64,000 nucleotides of DNA from G963663615 sp963663615. Lineage in GTDB: Bacteria; Bacteroidota; Ignavibacteria; Ignavibacteriales; Melioribacteraceae. Positions 1-8,321 of the stretch are shown here, one piece after another (the first letter of the stretch is position 1; every line of letters begins with the position of its first letter). The notes under the pieces are model-generated. The model was given only the letters and a program-made list of their open reading frames with translations. It was not told the origin of the DNA and searched no databases. The stretch spans positions 744,001 to 808,000 of the forward strand of contig OY760517.1 in NCBI GenBank assembly GCA_963663615.1, in the 5' to 3' direction. The translations under genes and the position numbers were made by a program.

Positions 1-468
1 GAACGTACCGTAACAATTAATGCAAACATAGTAACAGTATATGAACAGGTTGTTAACCTCGATAAATGGGATAAATGGAGTCCGTGGAAAATGATGGATG
101 CAGGGGCGGATTATAAATTTGAAGGTACAATGGGTAAAGCTGGCTCTGCGATGATATGGAAAGGTGCCAAAATTGGTGAAGGCAGTTTAACTATAGAAGC
201 AGTTGATTCCAACAAATCGATCAATACCAAACTTTCCTTTCTTAAACCTTTCGAATCTCACTCAAATGGTGAATGGATGTTTGAAGATAACGGTGGCAAA
301 ACTGTTGTTACATGGGCTAACCTTGGTAAGCTAAACGGTCCTGTTGAAAAATATTTTGGTCTGGGAATGGATGGTATGATAGGTCCTGATTTTGAGAAAG
401 GACTTAACAGACTAAAAATGGTTAGTGAAAAAATTAAGGTTGAAAAACCTGTTGAAGCTATGGAATAG
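1..468 (+). CDS. SRPBCC family protein (5' end outside window)
   Basis: The frame is open from base 1, so the gene begins before the window. At least 155 residues are visible. The opening residues (ERTVTINAN, then DKWDKWSPW) are the first strand and helix typical of the SRPBCC/polyketide-cyclase fold, a lipid- or ligand-binding cup. The ATG at 91 is therefore internal and not the start. Later motifs (LSFLKPF, VVTWANLG) also fit SRPBCC proteins of about 160-180 residues. The ligand is unknown. A good terminator follows the stop, so this gene ends its transcript. Confidence 0.75.
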   Translation, partial: ERTVTINANIVTVYEQVVNLDKWDKWSPWKMMDAGADYKFEGTMGKAGSAMIWKGAKIGEGSLTIEAVDSNKSINTKLSFLKPFESHSNGEWMFEDNGGKTVVTWANLGKLNGPVEKYFGLGMDGMIGPDFEKGLNRLKMVSEKIKVEKPVEAME

Positions 469-497
469 TATTTGTAAAATAATTTAAAGAATTGATT

Positions 498-536
498 AAC
501 CGCTCCTATGCTTTTTTGTTAACGGAGCGGTTTTTT
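498..536 (+). terminator. intrinsic terminator after SRPBCC gene
   Basis: A 9-bp perfect stem, AACCGCTCC (498-506) with GGAGCGGTT (524-532), surrounds a T-rich loop and runs into a T tract. It sits about 30 bases after the SRPBCC stop and just before the convergent end of the NAD kinase gene. Confidence 0.85.
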
Positions 537-545
537 ATTGCCTAC

Positions 546-1433
546 TTAACCTTTCAGTATATTATTACGCACATCGAGACCCCATAAAAGCTTGTTCCTT
601 AGTACCTCAAAATAGTTTTTCTTGGTGTGTACCAGCTTAATTGGTTTTTCTCGTTTGCTAACTTCAATTGTAAAGGGTGGCTCGTAGTAATGTACTCTTT
701 GTCCGTCACAATTTACCTGTACGCTTGAGTAAGGTGAATCAACAGTAATCGAGATTTTTTTATCGGAGGAAACTATTAGCGGACGCATTGTAAGTGTATG
801 CGGTGAAATTGGACTAAGTAAAATTACACCCGAACCCGGACTAACAATTGGTCCCCCAGCCGAAAGTGAATACCCGGTAGAACCGGTAGGTGTAGCAATA
901 ATAACACCATCAGCGGAAAAAGTAGATACATAACTGTTATCAATTTTGATTGTAAGGGTGATCATTTTGGGCCATCTGCCCTTATCGATCACGAGATCGT
1001 TAATGGCAAAAAGGTGATCCTCCCCCAAAGCTTCGGTGTAAGCTTCAAGAGCCATTCTCTGATCTATAGTGAAATTCCTGTTTTTAATATCGGCAAGAAT
1101 ATTATCGAGATCATCAATGTCGGCTTCAGCAAGAAAACCAAGTTTGCCAAGATTTAATCCCAGCATGGGTGTGTTTGATTCTCGCACTGTATAAGCAGTG
1201 CTAAGCATTGTGCCATCACCCCCAATTGAGATAATAATATCGGCATTTTTACCAATTTCCTCATCGCTCATAAAAGTTGAGCCTTTAATAAAGGGCTTGT
1301 TGCCAAAGTTAAGCTTAAGTATTCCGTTACTCAGGAAGTGCTGAATTCCAAGTTGATGCAGCTTGTAAATAAGGGATTCAACAACCTCAATTATCTGGTC
1401 TTTGGTAGTGTTAGGAATTATACCTACGGTCAT
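546..1433 (-). CDS. nadK: NAD kinase
   Basis: This 295-residue protein has the length and motifs of bacterial ATP-NAD kinase, which phosphorylates NAD to NADP in the cytoplasm. The diphosphate-binding motif GGDGTML lies at residues 71-77, after an alternating hydrophobic strand. It is followed by LGLNLGKLGFLAE and the glycine-rich ATPTGSTGYSLSAGGP segment that is conserved in the family. The ATG start gives a normal N-terminus (MTVGIIPN). The gene lies 8 bp downstream of the glycosyltransferase on the same strand, so the two are probably co-transcribed. No change in key residues is seen. Confidence 0.96.
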   Translation of the reverse strand: MTVGIIPNTTKDQIIEVVESLIYKLHQLGIQHFLSNGILKLNFGNKPFIKGSTFMSDEEIGKNADIIISIGGDGTMLSTAYTVRESNTPMLGLNLGKLGFLAEADIDDLDNILADIKNRNFTIDQRMALEAYTEALGEDHLFAINDLVIDKGRWPKMITLTIKIDNSYVSTFSADGVIIATPTGSTGYSLSAGGPIVSPGSGVILLSPISPHTLTMRPLIVSSDKKISITVDSPYSSVQVNCDGQRVHYYEPPFTIEVSKREKPIKLVHTKKNYFEVLRNKLLWGLDVRNNILKG

Positions 1434-1441
1434 AAAGCAGT

Positions 1442-2212
1442 TTACTCCGTTTCCTTTTTATTTAATTCCCATAGCTTGCAATATTTGGTAAATACATAGT
1501 TCGAAGAAAAAATAGCCAGTATTAACCCATGAATTCCATCAAGAAAGCCGAGACGGAAAATATACATTTTTATAAATAAAATCAGTGGTCGCAGTAATAA
1601 ATCCTTAAGTTTTGCAAATTTATTTTTGTTGTTCAGCTCAATAGCTGCCAGCGATGTATATCGGTTAAACTTTTCATAATAGTGAAAAATATCAGGATCA
1701 GTATAATGTTCAAGATCGTTTTTAAGTTCGCCTGTTTTACCGTTTACAATCAGATTTTCATGAACTTCATTTTCGTTAAAATGAGCTTTCGTTTTGTTGA
1801 ATAACCTTGTTACACGTCCCGGATACCAGCCGCTATGTTTAATCCATTTACCAAGAAACCAGGCACGGCGTGCAACCGTTAGAGCAGCATATTCTGATTC
1901 CTTGCTCTTGAATTCATTAAGTTCGTTCTTTAATTCGGGTGTTATTTCTTCATCAGCATCAATCCAGAAAATCCAGTTATTTGCAGCTTTTGATGCTGCA
2001 TATTGTTTTGTCTTAGCGTAACCCATCCACTCAACTTCTTCATAAACTACTTTGTTGTATGACTTTACAATTTCAAGAGTTTTATCGGTTGATGATTTGT
2101 CAACAAGTACAATAATTTCGTCAATGCAATCAAGTTGGCTTTCAATACATCTTTTTATATTATTTTCTTCGTTTTTTGCAATTACAATTGAGCTGATTTT
2201 CTCTCTTTGCAC
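1442..2212 (-). CDS. family 2 glycosyltransferase (LPS-core type)
   Basis: This 256-residue GT-A enzyme is probably involved in surface glycan or lipopolysaccharide core assembly. It opens with the family 2 signature (ISSIVIAKNEENNIKRC), followed by DEIIVLVDKSSTDKT. The metal-binding acidic motif is DADEE in WIFWIDADEE. A conserved WYPGRVTRLFNK segment and a C-terminal hydrophobic stretch (LLRPLILFIKMYIFRLGF) are typical of the WaaE/KdtX-like group. The donor and acceptor cannot be read from sequence. It is the first gene of a two-gene unit with nadK. Confidence 0.85.
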   Translation of the reverse strand: MQREKISSIVIAKNEENNIKRCIESQLDCIDEIIVLVDKSSTDKTLEIVKSYNKVVYEEVEWMGYAKTKQYAASKAANNWIFWIDADEEITPELKNELNEFKSKESEYAALTVARRAWFLGKWIKHSGWYPGRVTRLFNKTKAHFNENEVHENLIVNGKTGELKNDLEHYTDPDIFHYYEKFNRYTSLAAIELNNKNKFAKLKDLLLRPLILFIKMYIFRLGFLDGIHGLILAIFSSNYVFTKYCKLWELNKKETE

Positions 2213-2392
2213 TTATATAATCCCCAAAACAATGTTTCGAAATTAAAATTTCGTTTTGTTTTAATTTGATTTTATTAGTAACTTTAACATAGATTTTACG
2301 TTAAAATGGATTTTACAGATATAAATATATAATAAATTGTTTTATATTAAGTAAAGTTTTCTCATTAATAAATAAACCTTATAGGAGGCATT

Positions 2393-2743
2393 ATGAAAAA
2401 ATTAATCGTTGCAGTTCTTTTCTTTGCACTAGCTACTATTGCATCTGCACAGTCTTTCCAGACTGGTGAATTTTCAGCTGACGTTAAAAGCGCTGGTTGG
2501 TCACTACACGAAGGTGAAAATAACAGAAGCTATGATATCGATGTATCATTCAAAAAATCTTTTGAAGTAATCCCTAAAATTATCCTTTCAGTAACTAAAG
2601 CTGACTGTGATGTACAGGACAACATTAGATATAAAGTTGAAGCCAGAAGCATTAGCCGTGATGGTTTCACTATTAAAATATCTACATGGGCTGCTTCTAA
2701 AGTTTTTGGTATTGATGGTAGCTGGCTTGCAATTTCTGAATAA
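2393..2743 (+). CDS. secreted H-type lectin domain protein
   Basis: The 116-residue product starts with a clear signal peptide (MKKLIVAVLFFALATIASAQ, cleavage after about residue 20). The mature 96 residues are a single domain. Its central pattern, SFEVIPKIILSVTKAD, then a strand ending in VEARSISRDGFTIKISTWA and a terminal GSWLAI, matches the H-type lectin family (Helix pomatia agglutinin/discoidin C-terminal type), which binds N-acetylgalactosamine and similar sugars. An AGGAGG ribosome site lies 6 bases before the ATG, suggesting high expression. It stands alone between surface-glycan genes. The family call is from pattern recognition; sugar specificity is unknown. Confidence 0.7.
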   Translation: MKKLIVAVLFFALATIASAQSFQTGEFSADVKSAGWSLHEGENNRSYDIDVSFKKSFEVIPKIILSVTKADCDVQDNIRYKVEARSISRDGFTIKISTWAASKVFGIDGSWLAISE

Positions 2744-2755
2744 GTAATTCAAGTT

Positions 2756-4153
2756 TTATGTAGCCGTTCCTCTGTGAGCGGCTTTTTTTATTTTAAAGAG
2801 AGCATCTTTAATCATATTCCTGTTAAGTATAACGAATAACAGTGAAAATACTGCTGTAACCAACAACAGCCAATTTCCTTTAACCGTATAATAAACATAT
2901 ACACTACCCAGACCAATTAACAGCAAAGCACCAAAAGAAATCTTGTTAAATTTTCCTGCATCAAAAAATCCATCCGAACCAGGTATTCGTATTATCCACA
3001 ATGTAGCAAATGCTATTATTGTTGCAACAGCAGCACCCCAAATTCCGTAATATGGTATAAGTATCAGGTTTAGTACAATATTTACAATATTGCCTATTAA
3101 TGATGTAACGAAATTTTTACCCGTTTTACCCGAAACCTGATACTTAAGACTAAAGAATGAAGCAAATGAAGTAAATAGTACACTACTCATTAGAACAGGT
3201 ATGTATAGCCAGGCTTCATGGTATGAAGGATCAATAACTAAAAACAGCAGGTATTTTGAAAGTGGAAGTAGCACAAAATATACACTAAACATTCCTTTAA
3301 AGAAGTTATTGAAAATATCGGTAAAGAGTTTTTCCCTTTCTTTCCGGTTATGAGATGCAAGTGCGTATTCCTGCCAACCCAAATAAAAAATTGTATTAAA
3401 GAACATTAAGGTAGCGGCAAACTTGTTGGCAACCCCGTATATCCCAACAGCTGCAACTGTTGCTAAAGCTCCAAGCAAAATGCGGTCGGCAAAGTTTATC
3501 ATCCATAAGGAAAGTGCATCGAAAACAAGGGGACCCGAATAATTGAACAGATATTTAACTTTTTCGGCTGTTATATCAGCAAAACGTATTTGGCGTATTT
3601 CTTTCTGGAAAAGAATAAAAAATAATACTGCAATAAAATTACTTATTATAAATGCGTAATACATGTTAAGGGCAGTGGGTGCTCCGTATATTAAGAATAT
3701 CGGTAAAAGTGCACCAATAAAGCCCCAGTTTATAACATTTCCAATGGTAAACAATAGATGGTTTTGTAAACCTCGTACAATTCTTTGAAGAAAAAATACC
3801 AATATTTGCGAGTTAAAGAATAATACCATAACTCCAAAATTGTTTACAGGTATGGCAAAGTATATAATTGCATTTATACAATTGAAAAGTACAAGACTGG
3901 CGAGTAATATAAGGGTTCCGGATGCAAGTACATTGCGTTTGTTCTCGTCCTTGTTCAGTAGCAGTTTAAGAATGCCTTCGTGTACCTGCAACGTAATTGC
4001 TACATTAAGTACGAGTGATAGTGTGTTAACAATTTCGAACTGACCGAGTTCTTCTTTTGCCAGCAAGGATGTAAATAGCGGTAACAGAAATAACAATACC
4101 AGCTTGTTAAAACTGTTACTCACAAAAAAGTAAAAGAACTTTTTAAGCATCAT
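2756..4153 (-). CDS. polysaccharide flippase, MOP superfamily (Wzx-like)
   Basis: This 465-residue integral membrane protein has about 12-14 hydrophobic segments evenly spread, as in O-antigen/teichoic acid flippases of the MATE/MOP superfamily. Features include an N-terminal FNKLVLLFLLPLFTSLLAKEELGQFE segment and the internal repeat PVLMSSVLFTSF and LIPYYGIWGAAVATII, typical of the second half of these transporters. It moves lipid-linked oligosaccharide across the inner membrane. Its start overlaps the end of the KpsS-like gene by 11 bp, so the two form an operon. Substrate unknown. Confidence 0.88.
   Translation of the reverse strand: MMLKKFFYFFVSNSFNKLVLLFLLPLFTSLLAKEELGQFEIVNTLSLVLNVAITLQVHEGILKLLLNKDENKRNVLASGTLILLASLVLFNCINAIIYFAIPVNNFGVMVLFFNSQILVFFLQRIVRGLQNHLLFTIGNVINWGFIGALLPIFLIYGAPTALNMYYAFIISNFIAVLFFILFQKEIRQIRFADITAEKVKYLFNYSGPLVFDALSLWMINFADRILLGALATVAAVGIYGVANKFAATLMFFNTIFYLGWQEYALASHNRKEREKLFTDIFNNFFKGMFSVYFVLLPLSKYLLFLVIDPSYHEAWLYIPVLMSSVLFTSFASFFSLKYQVSGKTGKNFVTSLIGNIVNIVLNLILIPYYGIWGAAVATIIAFATLWIIRIPGSDGFFDAGKFNKISFGALLLIGLGSVYVYYTVKGNWLLLVTAVFSLLFVILNRNMIKDALFKIKKAAHRGTAT
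2762..2789 (+). terminator. intrinsic terminator after H-type lectin gene
   Basis: An 8-bp stem with one G-U pair (AGCCGTTC 2762-2769, GAGCGGCT 2776-2783) is followed by seven T residues. It lies inside the last codons of the convergent flippase gene, so the terminator shares bases with that coding end. Confidence 0.8.
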
Positions 4154-5363
4154 CCGTACCGGTTAAATCTGCACGCTGCAATATTTTATCTGCAATATAA
4201 TCTTCTATTGGAGAGTTATCCCAAAACTCAATATTTAGTAAATATTCATTCATATAGAGGGCGAGATCATTCTCATCAAAATCCGAATAAAAAGCCTTGC
4301 CAAGGCATTCAACATCCTTTCCCAGTATTTTAGCCTGCAAGCCAACTGTTGAGTTTATAGTAATAACCTTTGCGGCTTTATCAACCAGTTCAATAGTGTT
4401 GTCGCCTGTAATGGAAAATGTAAATACTTCCTTAAGTTCGTAAAGTTCTTCATAAACTTTCTGGTCAATTTCAGCAGGATGTGGTTTTACAATCAGTTCA
4501 ATATTTCTGTCACTTGCTTCTTCGGCTGCAATTCGTATAGCCTGAAAATTATCTACATCGCTATTTATTAGTAGTTGCGAATCTATACTAAGCTGCATTG
4601 GGAAGAATATGTATTCCGAATTGTGTATGTTTATATGATCGTAATGGTAATCAGCTTTTTTTGCAAAAAATTTGTTTTGCAGCTTTTTAATACTTACAAC
4701 CGGTTCAAATTTTGCATAATTATGGAAAACAAATCCGCTTAAATCGTGCAGATTTTTTGAATAGTTGATGCTTTTGGCAGTTTTACCCTGTGGTACAGAG
4801 TGTTGACGCAGGCTATCTTCCCTATACTTTTGTGCCCAGCTCCTATAACTTTCTATACTCGTATTAAACTTGCCAAGTACAGATTTGCTTTTTGCAAGAA
4901 GAGAGGCTGCATTTGTACCAAGAGGATCGCAAAAAACTTTGCCGGGAAAGTTGCCTAATTCAAAGAAGCAAGTCTTTATACTGTTTTCCTTCGCAAAATA
5001 ATTAGCTGCTGTTTCAATAAGTCGGTAACCGTTCCACATAAAAATATATTCAAAGTTATAAGTGCTATTTAATTGTGCAAGGGTTTTGAAAACTCCGTTA
5101 ACCAACTGTGCGGAAGATTGTGCGGAAATAGAATTGCCGGCAATTTCGGTGGTTTTAGAAAAGTCGTACTTTTCGTAATAATCACCATTAGAATATTTAA
5201 TAATAGCAAACTCTTCCTTGTTCTTTTTCAGGTTTAGTACAATGGAGTGTTTGTTTGTTATGTAAACAAAATTGTAGCCACGCTTTTTAAAAAGTGGTTC
5301 AAGTCGGCTGAAAAAGTTATAGTTATCATTAAAAGTTGTAACTATTAAAATATTTTTATTCAT
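4143..5363 (-). CDS. capsule polysaccharide biosynthesis protein, KpsS/KpsC-like
   Basis: The 406-residue protein resembles the capsule synthesis family (Kdo-transferase-like KpsS/KpsC proteins) and distant CDP-glycerol transferase-like enzymes with a GT-B fold. The supporting region is C-terminal: a strand with VKPHPAE, followed by the acceptor/donor loop ITINSTVGLQAKILGKDVECLGKAFY, which is highly characteristic of that family. The N-terminal half (ILIVTTFNDNYNFFSRLEPLF) is a Rossmann-like domain. It is first in an operon with the flippase and divergent from a GT4 gene only 53 bp away, so a shared regulatory region is likely. The exact sugar transferred is not known. Confidence 0.7.
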   Translation of the reverse strand: MNKNILIVTTFNDNYNFFSRLEPLFKKRGYNFVYITNKHSIVLNLKKNKEEFAIIKYSNGDYYEKYDFSKTTEIAGNSISAQSSAQLVNGVFKTLAQLNSTYNFEYIFMWNGYRLIETAANYFAKENSIKTCFFELGNFPGKVFCDPLGTNAASLLAKSKSVLGKFNTSIESYRSWAQKYREDSLRQHSVPQGKTAKSINYSKNLHDLSGFVFHNYAKFEPVVSIKKLQNKFFAKKADYHYDHINIHNSEYIFFPMQLSIDSQLLINSDVDNFQAIRIAAEEASDRNIELIVKPHPAEIDQKVYEELYELKEVFTFSITGDNTIELVDKAAKVITINSTVGLQAKILGKDVECLGKAFYSDFDENDLALYMNEYLLNIEFWDNSPIEDYIADKILQRADLTGTDDA

Positions 5364-5416
5364 TTGGTCTTTACTATTTAGTAAGTTAAAACCACCCTAA
5401 GTGGATTGCCTGTAAA

Positions 5417-6526
5417 ATGATGCCTAAAAATATAAAAAAAAATATTCTGATTATAACTGTAAGAGCAGATTTTGGCGGCGGACCTGAACATATTTATAAT
5501 ATAATTCCGTTTTTGCAGAAGCAGTATAACGTTTTTGTTGCAGCACCCAACGATGATCCTTACATGAAAAGGTTTACCGGACAGGTTGGCAAACAAAATA
5601 TTATTGAAATACCTCACCGTAAATTTACTTTTGGCAAACTTCTAAAACTTGCAAATTTTGTTAAAAAAAACAAAATCAAAGCAATTCACTCGCATGGAAA
5701 GGGTGCCGGTATATATTCGCGTCCTCTGGCAGCAATAACGTTTTGCAAGTGTATTCATACTTTTCACGGACTCCATATTGGTGAATATAATAGTTTACAG
5801 AAAAAACTTTACCTATGGCTGGAAAGAAGCCTTTCCTGTTTTACAAACAGATTTATATGTGTTTCGGATGGGGAGAGAGTTGAAGTTGTTAAAAATGGGG
5901 TGTGTGCTGAAAATAAAGTAACGGTTATTGATAATGGTGTAAGGGTTAGCGGAATTACTCCCGTTGCCGGAAACATAAAAACACCTGTCAAGGTTTTACA
6001 CCTTTCCCGCTTTGATGAGCAAAAAAATAGCAAGCTACTTGTTGATGTAGCCCTTATGCTAAGAGAGCCAGGAGCTATTGAGGATATCAGGTTTGTGATG
6101 CTAGGGGACGGTGAGTATAAAACAGATGTTGAAGATAATGTACGAAAGAATAAATTAGATGGATATTTTGAGTTTTGCGGATTCCGTACTAATCCCGGTG
6201 AATACTTTTCTGAGGCTGATTTGTATATAACTACATCGTTATGGGAAGGTATGCCTTTGGCGGTGCTTGAGGCTATGAGTTATGGCTTGCCGGTTGTAGC
6301 TACCGATGTTGTTGGTAATAATGATATAGTTAAACACGAAGAAACCGGATTGTTGTTTACTCCTGATAAACCGGAGCTTGCAGCAGAGTTTATAGTAAAA
6401 CTTTTACAGGATGAAAGTTTGTATAAAAGGTTGTCTGAAAATTCAAGAAATGCCGTTGAAGAAAATTATAGTGTTGAAGCTATGGGTAATAAACTGGTTA
6501 AATTGTATGCTGAAGTTATTGGATAA
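5417..6526 (+). CDS. family 4 glycosyltransferase
   Basis: This is a 369-residue GT-B retaining glycosyltransferase. The N-terminal domain has the glycine-rich acceptor loop ADFGGGPEHIYNIIP. The C-terminal domain has VKVLHLSRFDEQKN, then FCGFRTNP and the donor-site E-x7-E motif in EGMPLAVLEAM, followed by GLPVVATDVVGN. The N-terminus MMPKNIKKN offers two adjacent ATGs; either could be used. It is transcribed away from the KpsS-like gene and is followed at once by the folded RNA element at 6531. It probably builds the same surface polysaccharide as the neighbours; sugar unknown. Confidence 0.9.
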   Translation: MMPKNIKKNILIITVRADFGGGPEHIYNIIPFLQKQYNVFVAAPNDDPYMKRFTGQVGKQNIIEIPHRKFTFGKLLKLANFVKKNKIKAIHSHGKGAGIYSRPLAAITFCKCIHTFHGLHIGEYNSLQKKLYLWLERSLSCFTNRFICVSDGERVEVVKNGVCAENKVTVIDNGVRVSGITPVAGNIKTPVKVLHLSRFDEQKNSKLLVDVALMLREPGAIEDIRFVMLGDGEYKTDVEDNVRKNKLDGYFEFCGFRTNPGEYFSEADLYITTSLWEGMPLAVLEAMSYGLPVVATDVVGNNDIVKHEETGLLFTPDKPELAAEFIVKLLQDESLYKRLSENSRNAVEENYSVEAMGNKLVKLYAEVIG

Positions 6527-6530
6527 AAAA

Positions 6531-6677
6531 GGAGGGATGGGAGCCGGCCGAAATCCCGTGTACTTTCCCGTGTTAAACTGAGGCAACTTGACCGGCTCCC
6601 GTGCCTGACAGTAGGACATTTGGGCTAAGGGGCTTTGAGGCATTTGGGGTTTTTTAACCTACTGTCGGCTTTTTTTT
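6531..6677 (+). ncRNA. candidate structured RNA with its own terminator
   Basis: This stretch starts 4 bases after the GT4 stop and does not look like coding sequence. It shows two long pairings. The first is GGGAGCCGG (6539-6547) with CCGGCTCCC (6592-6600). The second is a 12-bp stem with one bulge (6603-6615 with 6658-6669), followed by eight T residues (6670-6677), which is a good intrinsic terminator. CCCGTG occurs three times (6555, 6567, 6598). ATTTGGGCTAA occurs in the terminator loop (6618) and again just after the T run (6678). It is far more G+C-rich than the flanks. It may be an independent small RNA or a structured 3' end of the GT4 mRNA. No known family was recognised. Confidence 0.5.
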
Positions 6678-6834
6678 ATTTGGGCTAATCACATTTTCAA
6701 AAGAACGTTGTATAACTTATTTTTTCTACTGTAAGTATAATATTTAAAACACCGTATTTAGAATTATTTAGACAAATGGTAATTTATTAACGATAAAAAT
6801 GTTTTTTAGAACGATAAATCTTTTGGGTAGAGCA

Positions 6835-7494
6835 ATGAACAATTATTCATGTATAGTATTTGATCTCGATGGAACCTTGATGAAATCAGCTGATACAATC
6901 TATGATACAATGATCGATACCTTCAGGGAACTAAACATTAATACCACCCCGGACAGGGATAAATTCAATACGATGATCGGCTGGCACTTCCTCGATATTT
7001 TTAATGAACTTGGTATTGATGTACCAGACGTAGAACACTTTATAACAATTTACAAGACAAAATATTTTAATCATATTAACTCTTCCGAATTATTCGACGG
7101 AGTAACCGAATTACTCGACTACCTTGTGAAAAACAGCTATAAAGTAGCTCTTCTTACCACTAAGGGACAGGAGCAGGCTGATAAAATTATTGATGCTTTC
7201 GATTTGAGGAAATATTTTGATCTGGTAGTTGGCAGAAAACCGGAGCTTAAAATTAAACCGGCACCAGATTCGCTCGTATTTATTACTGATAAATTAAACC
7301 AGGATATGAGTAATACCCTGATGGTTGGTGATACCGAAATGGATATCCTTTGTGCACAAAACGCCGGGTGCCATTCGTGTGCCGTATCATTTGGTTACAG
7401 GAGTTTAGATGAACTTAAAAAACTTGATCCCGTTTATATTATAGATAGTTACAAAGAATTTTACGGGATATTGGAAAATGATACCAACCGGTGA
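6835..7494 (+). CDS. HAD family hydrolase, phosphoglycolate phosphatase-like
   Basis: The 219-residue protein has the four haloacid dehalogenase motifs: FDLDGTL near the N-terminus, the Ser/Thr motif LLTTKG, a Lys in KIKPAPDS and the acidic GDTEMDI. The helical cap between motifs I and II (TPDRDKFNTMIGW) fits subfamily I (Gph/PpaX-like), which removes phosphate from small molecules. The ATG at 6835 is preferred because MNNYSCIVFDLDGT is the normal family start. An upstream in-frame ATG at 6799 would add 12 residues with no ribosome site. Its stop overlaps the next gene by 17 bp, so they are translated together. Confidence 0.88.
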   Translation: MNNYSCIVFDLDGTLMKSADTIYDTMIDTFRELNINTTPDRDKFNTMIGWHFLDIFNELGIDVPDVEHFITIYKTKYFNHINSSELFDGVTELLDYLVKNSYKVALLTTKGQEQADKIIDAFDLRKYFDLVVGRKPELKIKPAPDSLVFITDKLNQDMSNTLMVGDTEMDILCAQNAGCHSCAVSFGYRSLDELKKLDPVYIIDSYKEFYGILENDTNR

Positions 7495-8236
7495 AGTAAA
7501 AACTCAGGTTTATGATTCTATTGGGAAAATTGAATTTTTCCACCCACAGGCTAACTCATTGCCCGGTGCGTTGTTAGGCAATATAAGGCAGGCGGTTGAA
7601 TCCCTCGGGAATAATGATGATGTAAAGGTTATTGTTATTACCGGAAGAGGTGAGAAGACTTTTTGTGCCGGTGCTTCTTTCGATGAATTCCTTTCTCTGG
7701 AAAATATTGATGATGCACATCGTTTCTTTATGGGGTTTGCTAATCTTATAAATGCAATGCGTAAAACTCCGAAGATTATTATTGGCAGAATTAACGGTAA
7801 GGCAGTTGGCGGAGGAGTTGGTCTTGCATCAGCTTGCGATTATACAATTGCCGTAAATAATGCAAGTGTAAAGCTAAGTGAACTTGCTATTGGTATTGGT
7901 CCTTTTGTAATTGCCCCAGCTGTAGAACGTAAAATAGGTAAAGCAGCTTTTAGTGCCATGACTATTGATACCGAATGGAGAGAAAGTAATTGGGCACTTC
8001 AAAAAGGTCTCTTTAATATTGTTGCCCAAAATTACGAGGAACTAGATAAAGAAGTTAATTCGCTGGCTAAAAAGCTAACCCAATATAATCCGGATGCAAT
8101 AGCAAAAATAAAACGTTCGTTTTGGTCGGGTACCAAGCATTGGGAAGGCTTGATGGAGCAAAACGCAAAGCTTAGTGCAGAGCTCGTACTTACCGGGAAT
8201 ACTCGTAAAATGCTGCTTAAATTTCGTGAAAAATAG
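7478..8236 (+). CDS. enoyl-CoA hydratase/isomerase family protein
   Basis: This 252-residue crotonase-fold protein acts on acyl-CoA esters. The oxyanion-hole segments are CAGASFDEF and GKAVGGGVGLASACD. In rat enoyl-CoA hydratase two glutamates are catalytic (E144, E164). Here the first position is Gly (GGGVGL) and the second is kept in LSELAIGIGP. This pattern is also seen in the methylglutaconyl-CoA hydratase/isomerase branch, so simple enoyl-CoA hydration is not assured. The N-terminal KIEFFHPQANSLPG and the GPFVIAPAVERKIG segment are consistent with a distinct clade. The start overlaps the HAD gene by 17 bp, an unusual pairing with no clear pathway link. Confidence 0.88.
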   Translation: MIPTGEVKTQVYDSIGKIEFFHPQANSLPGALLGNIRQAVESLGNNDDVKVIVITGRGEKTFCAGASFDEFLSLENIDDAHRFFMGFANLINAMRKTPKIIIGRINGKAVGGGVGLASACDYTIAVNNASVKLSELAIGIGPFVIAPAVERKIGKAAFSAMTIDTEWRESNWALQKGLFNIVAQNYEELDKEVNSLAKKLTQYNPDAIAKIKRSFWSGTKHWEGLMEQNAKLSAELVLTGNTRKMLLKFREK

Positions 8237-8321
8237 TTTCTTTACCCTAATTTCAGTATTTAAGTTATAACTCTTAAGAAAATATAGTTATATTGCATGC
8301 CAATTAGTATAGGGAGTAATA

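Noticed and set aside
2992..3000. Perfect DnaA-box sequence TTATCCACA
   Set aside because: It is single and lies inside the flippase coding sequence with no cluster around it, so chance is the simplest explanation; it is not an origin.
6443..6643. Minus-strand open frame across the GT4 end and the folded RNA
   Set aside because: It has no protein-like character and lies over a structured, repeat-containing stretch; taken as chance.
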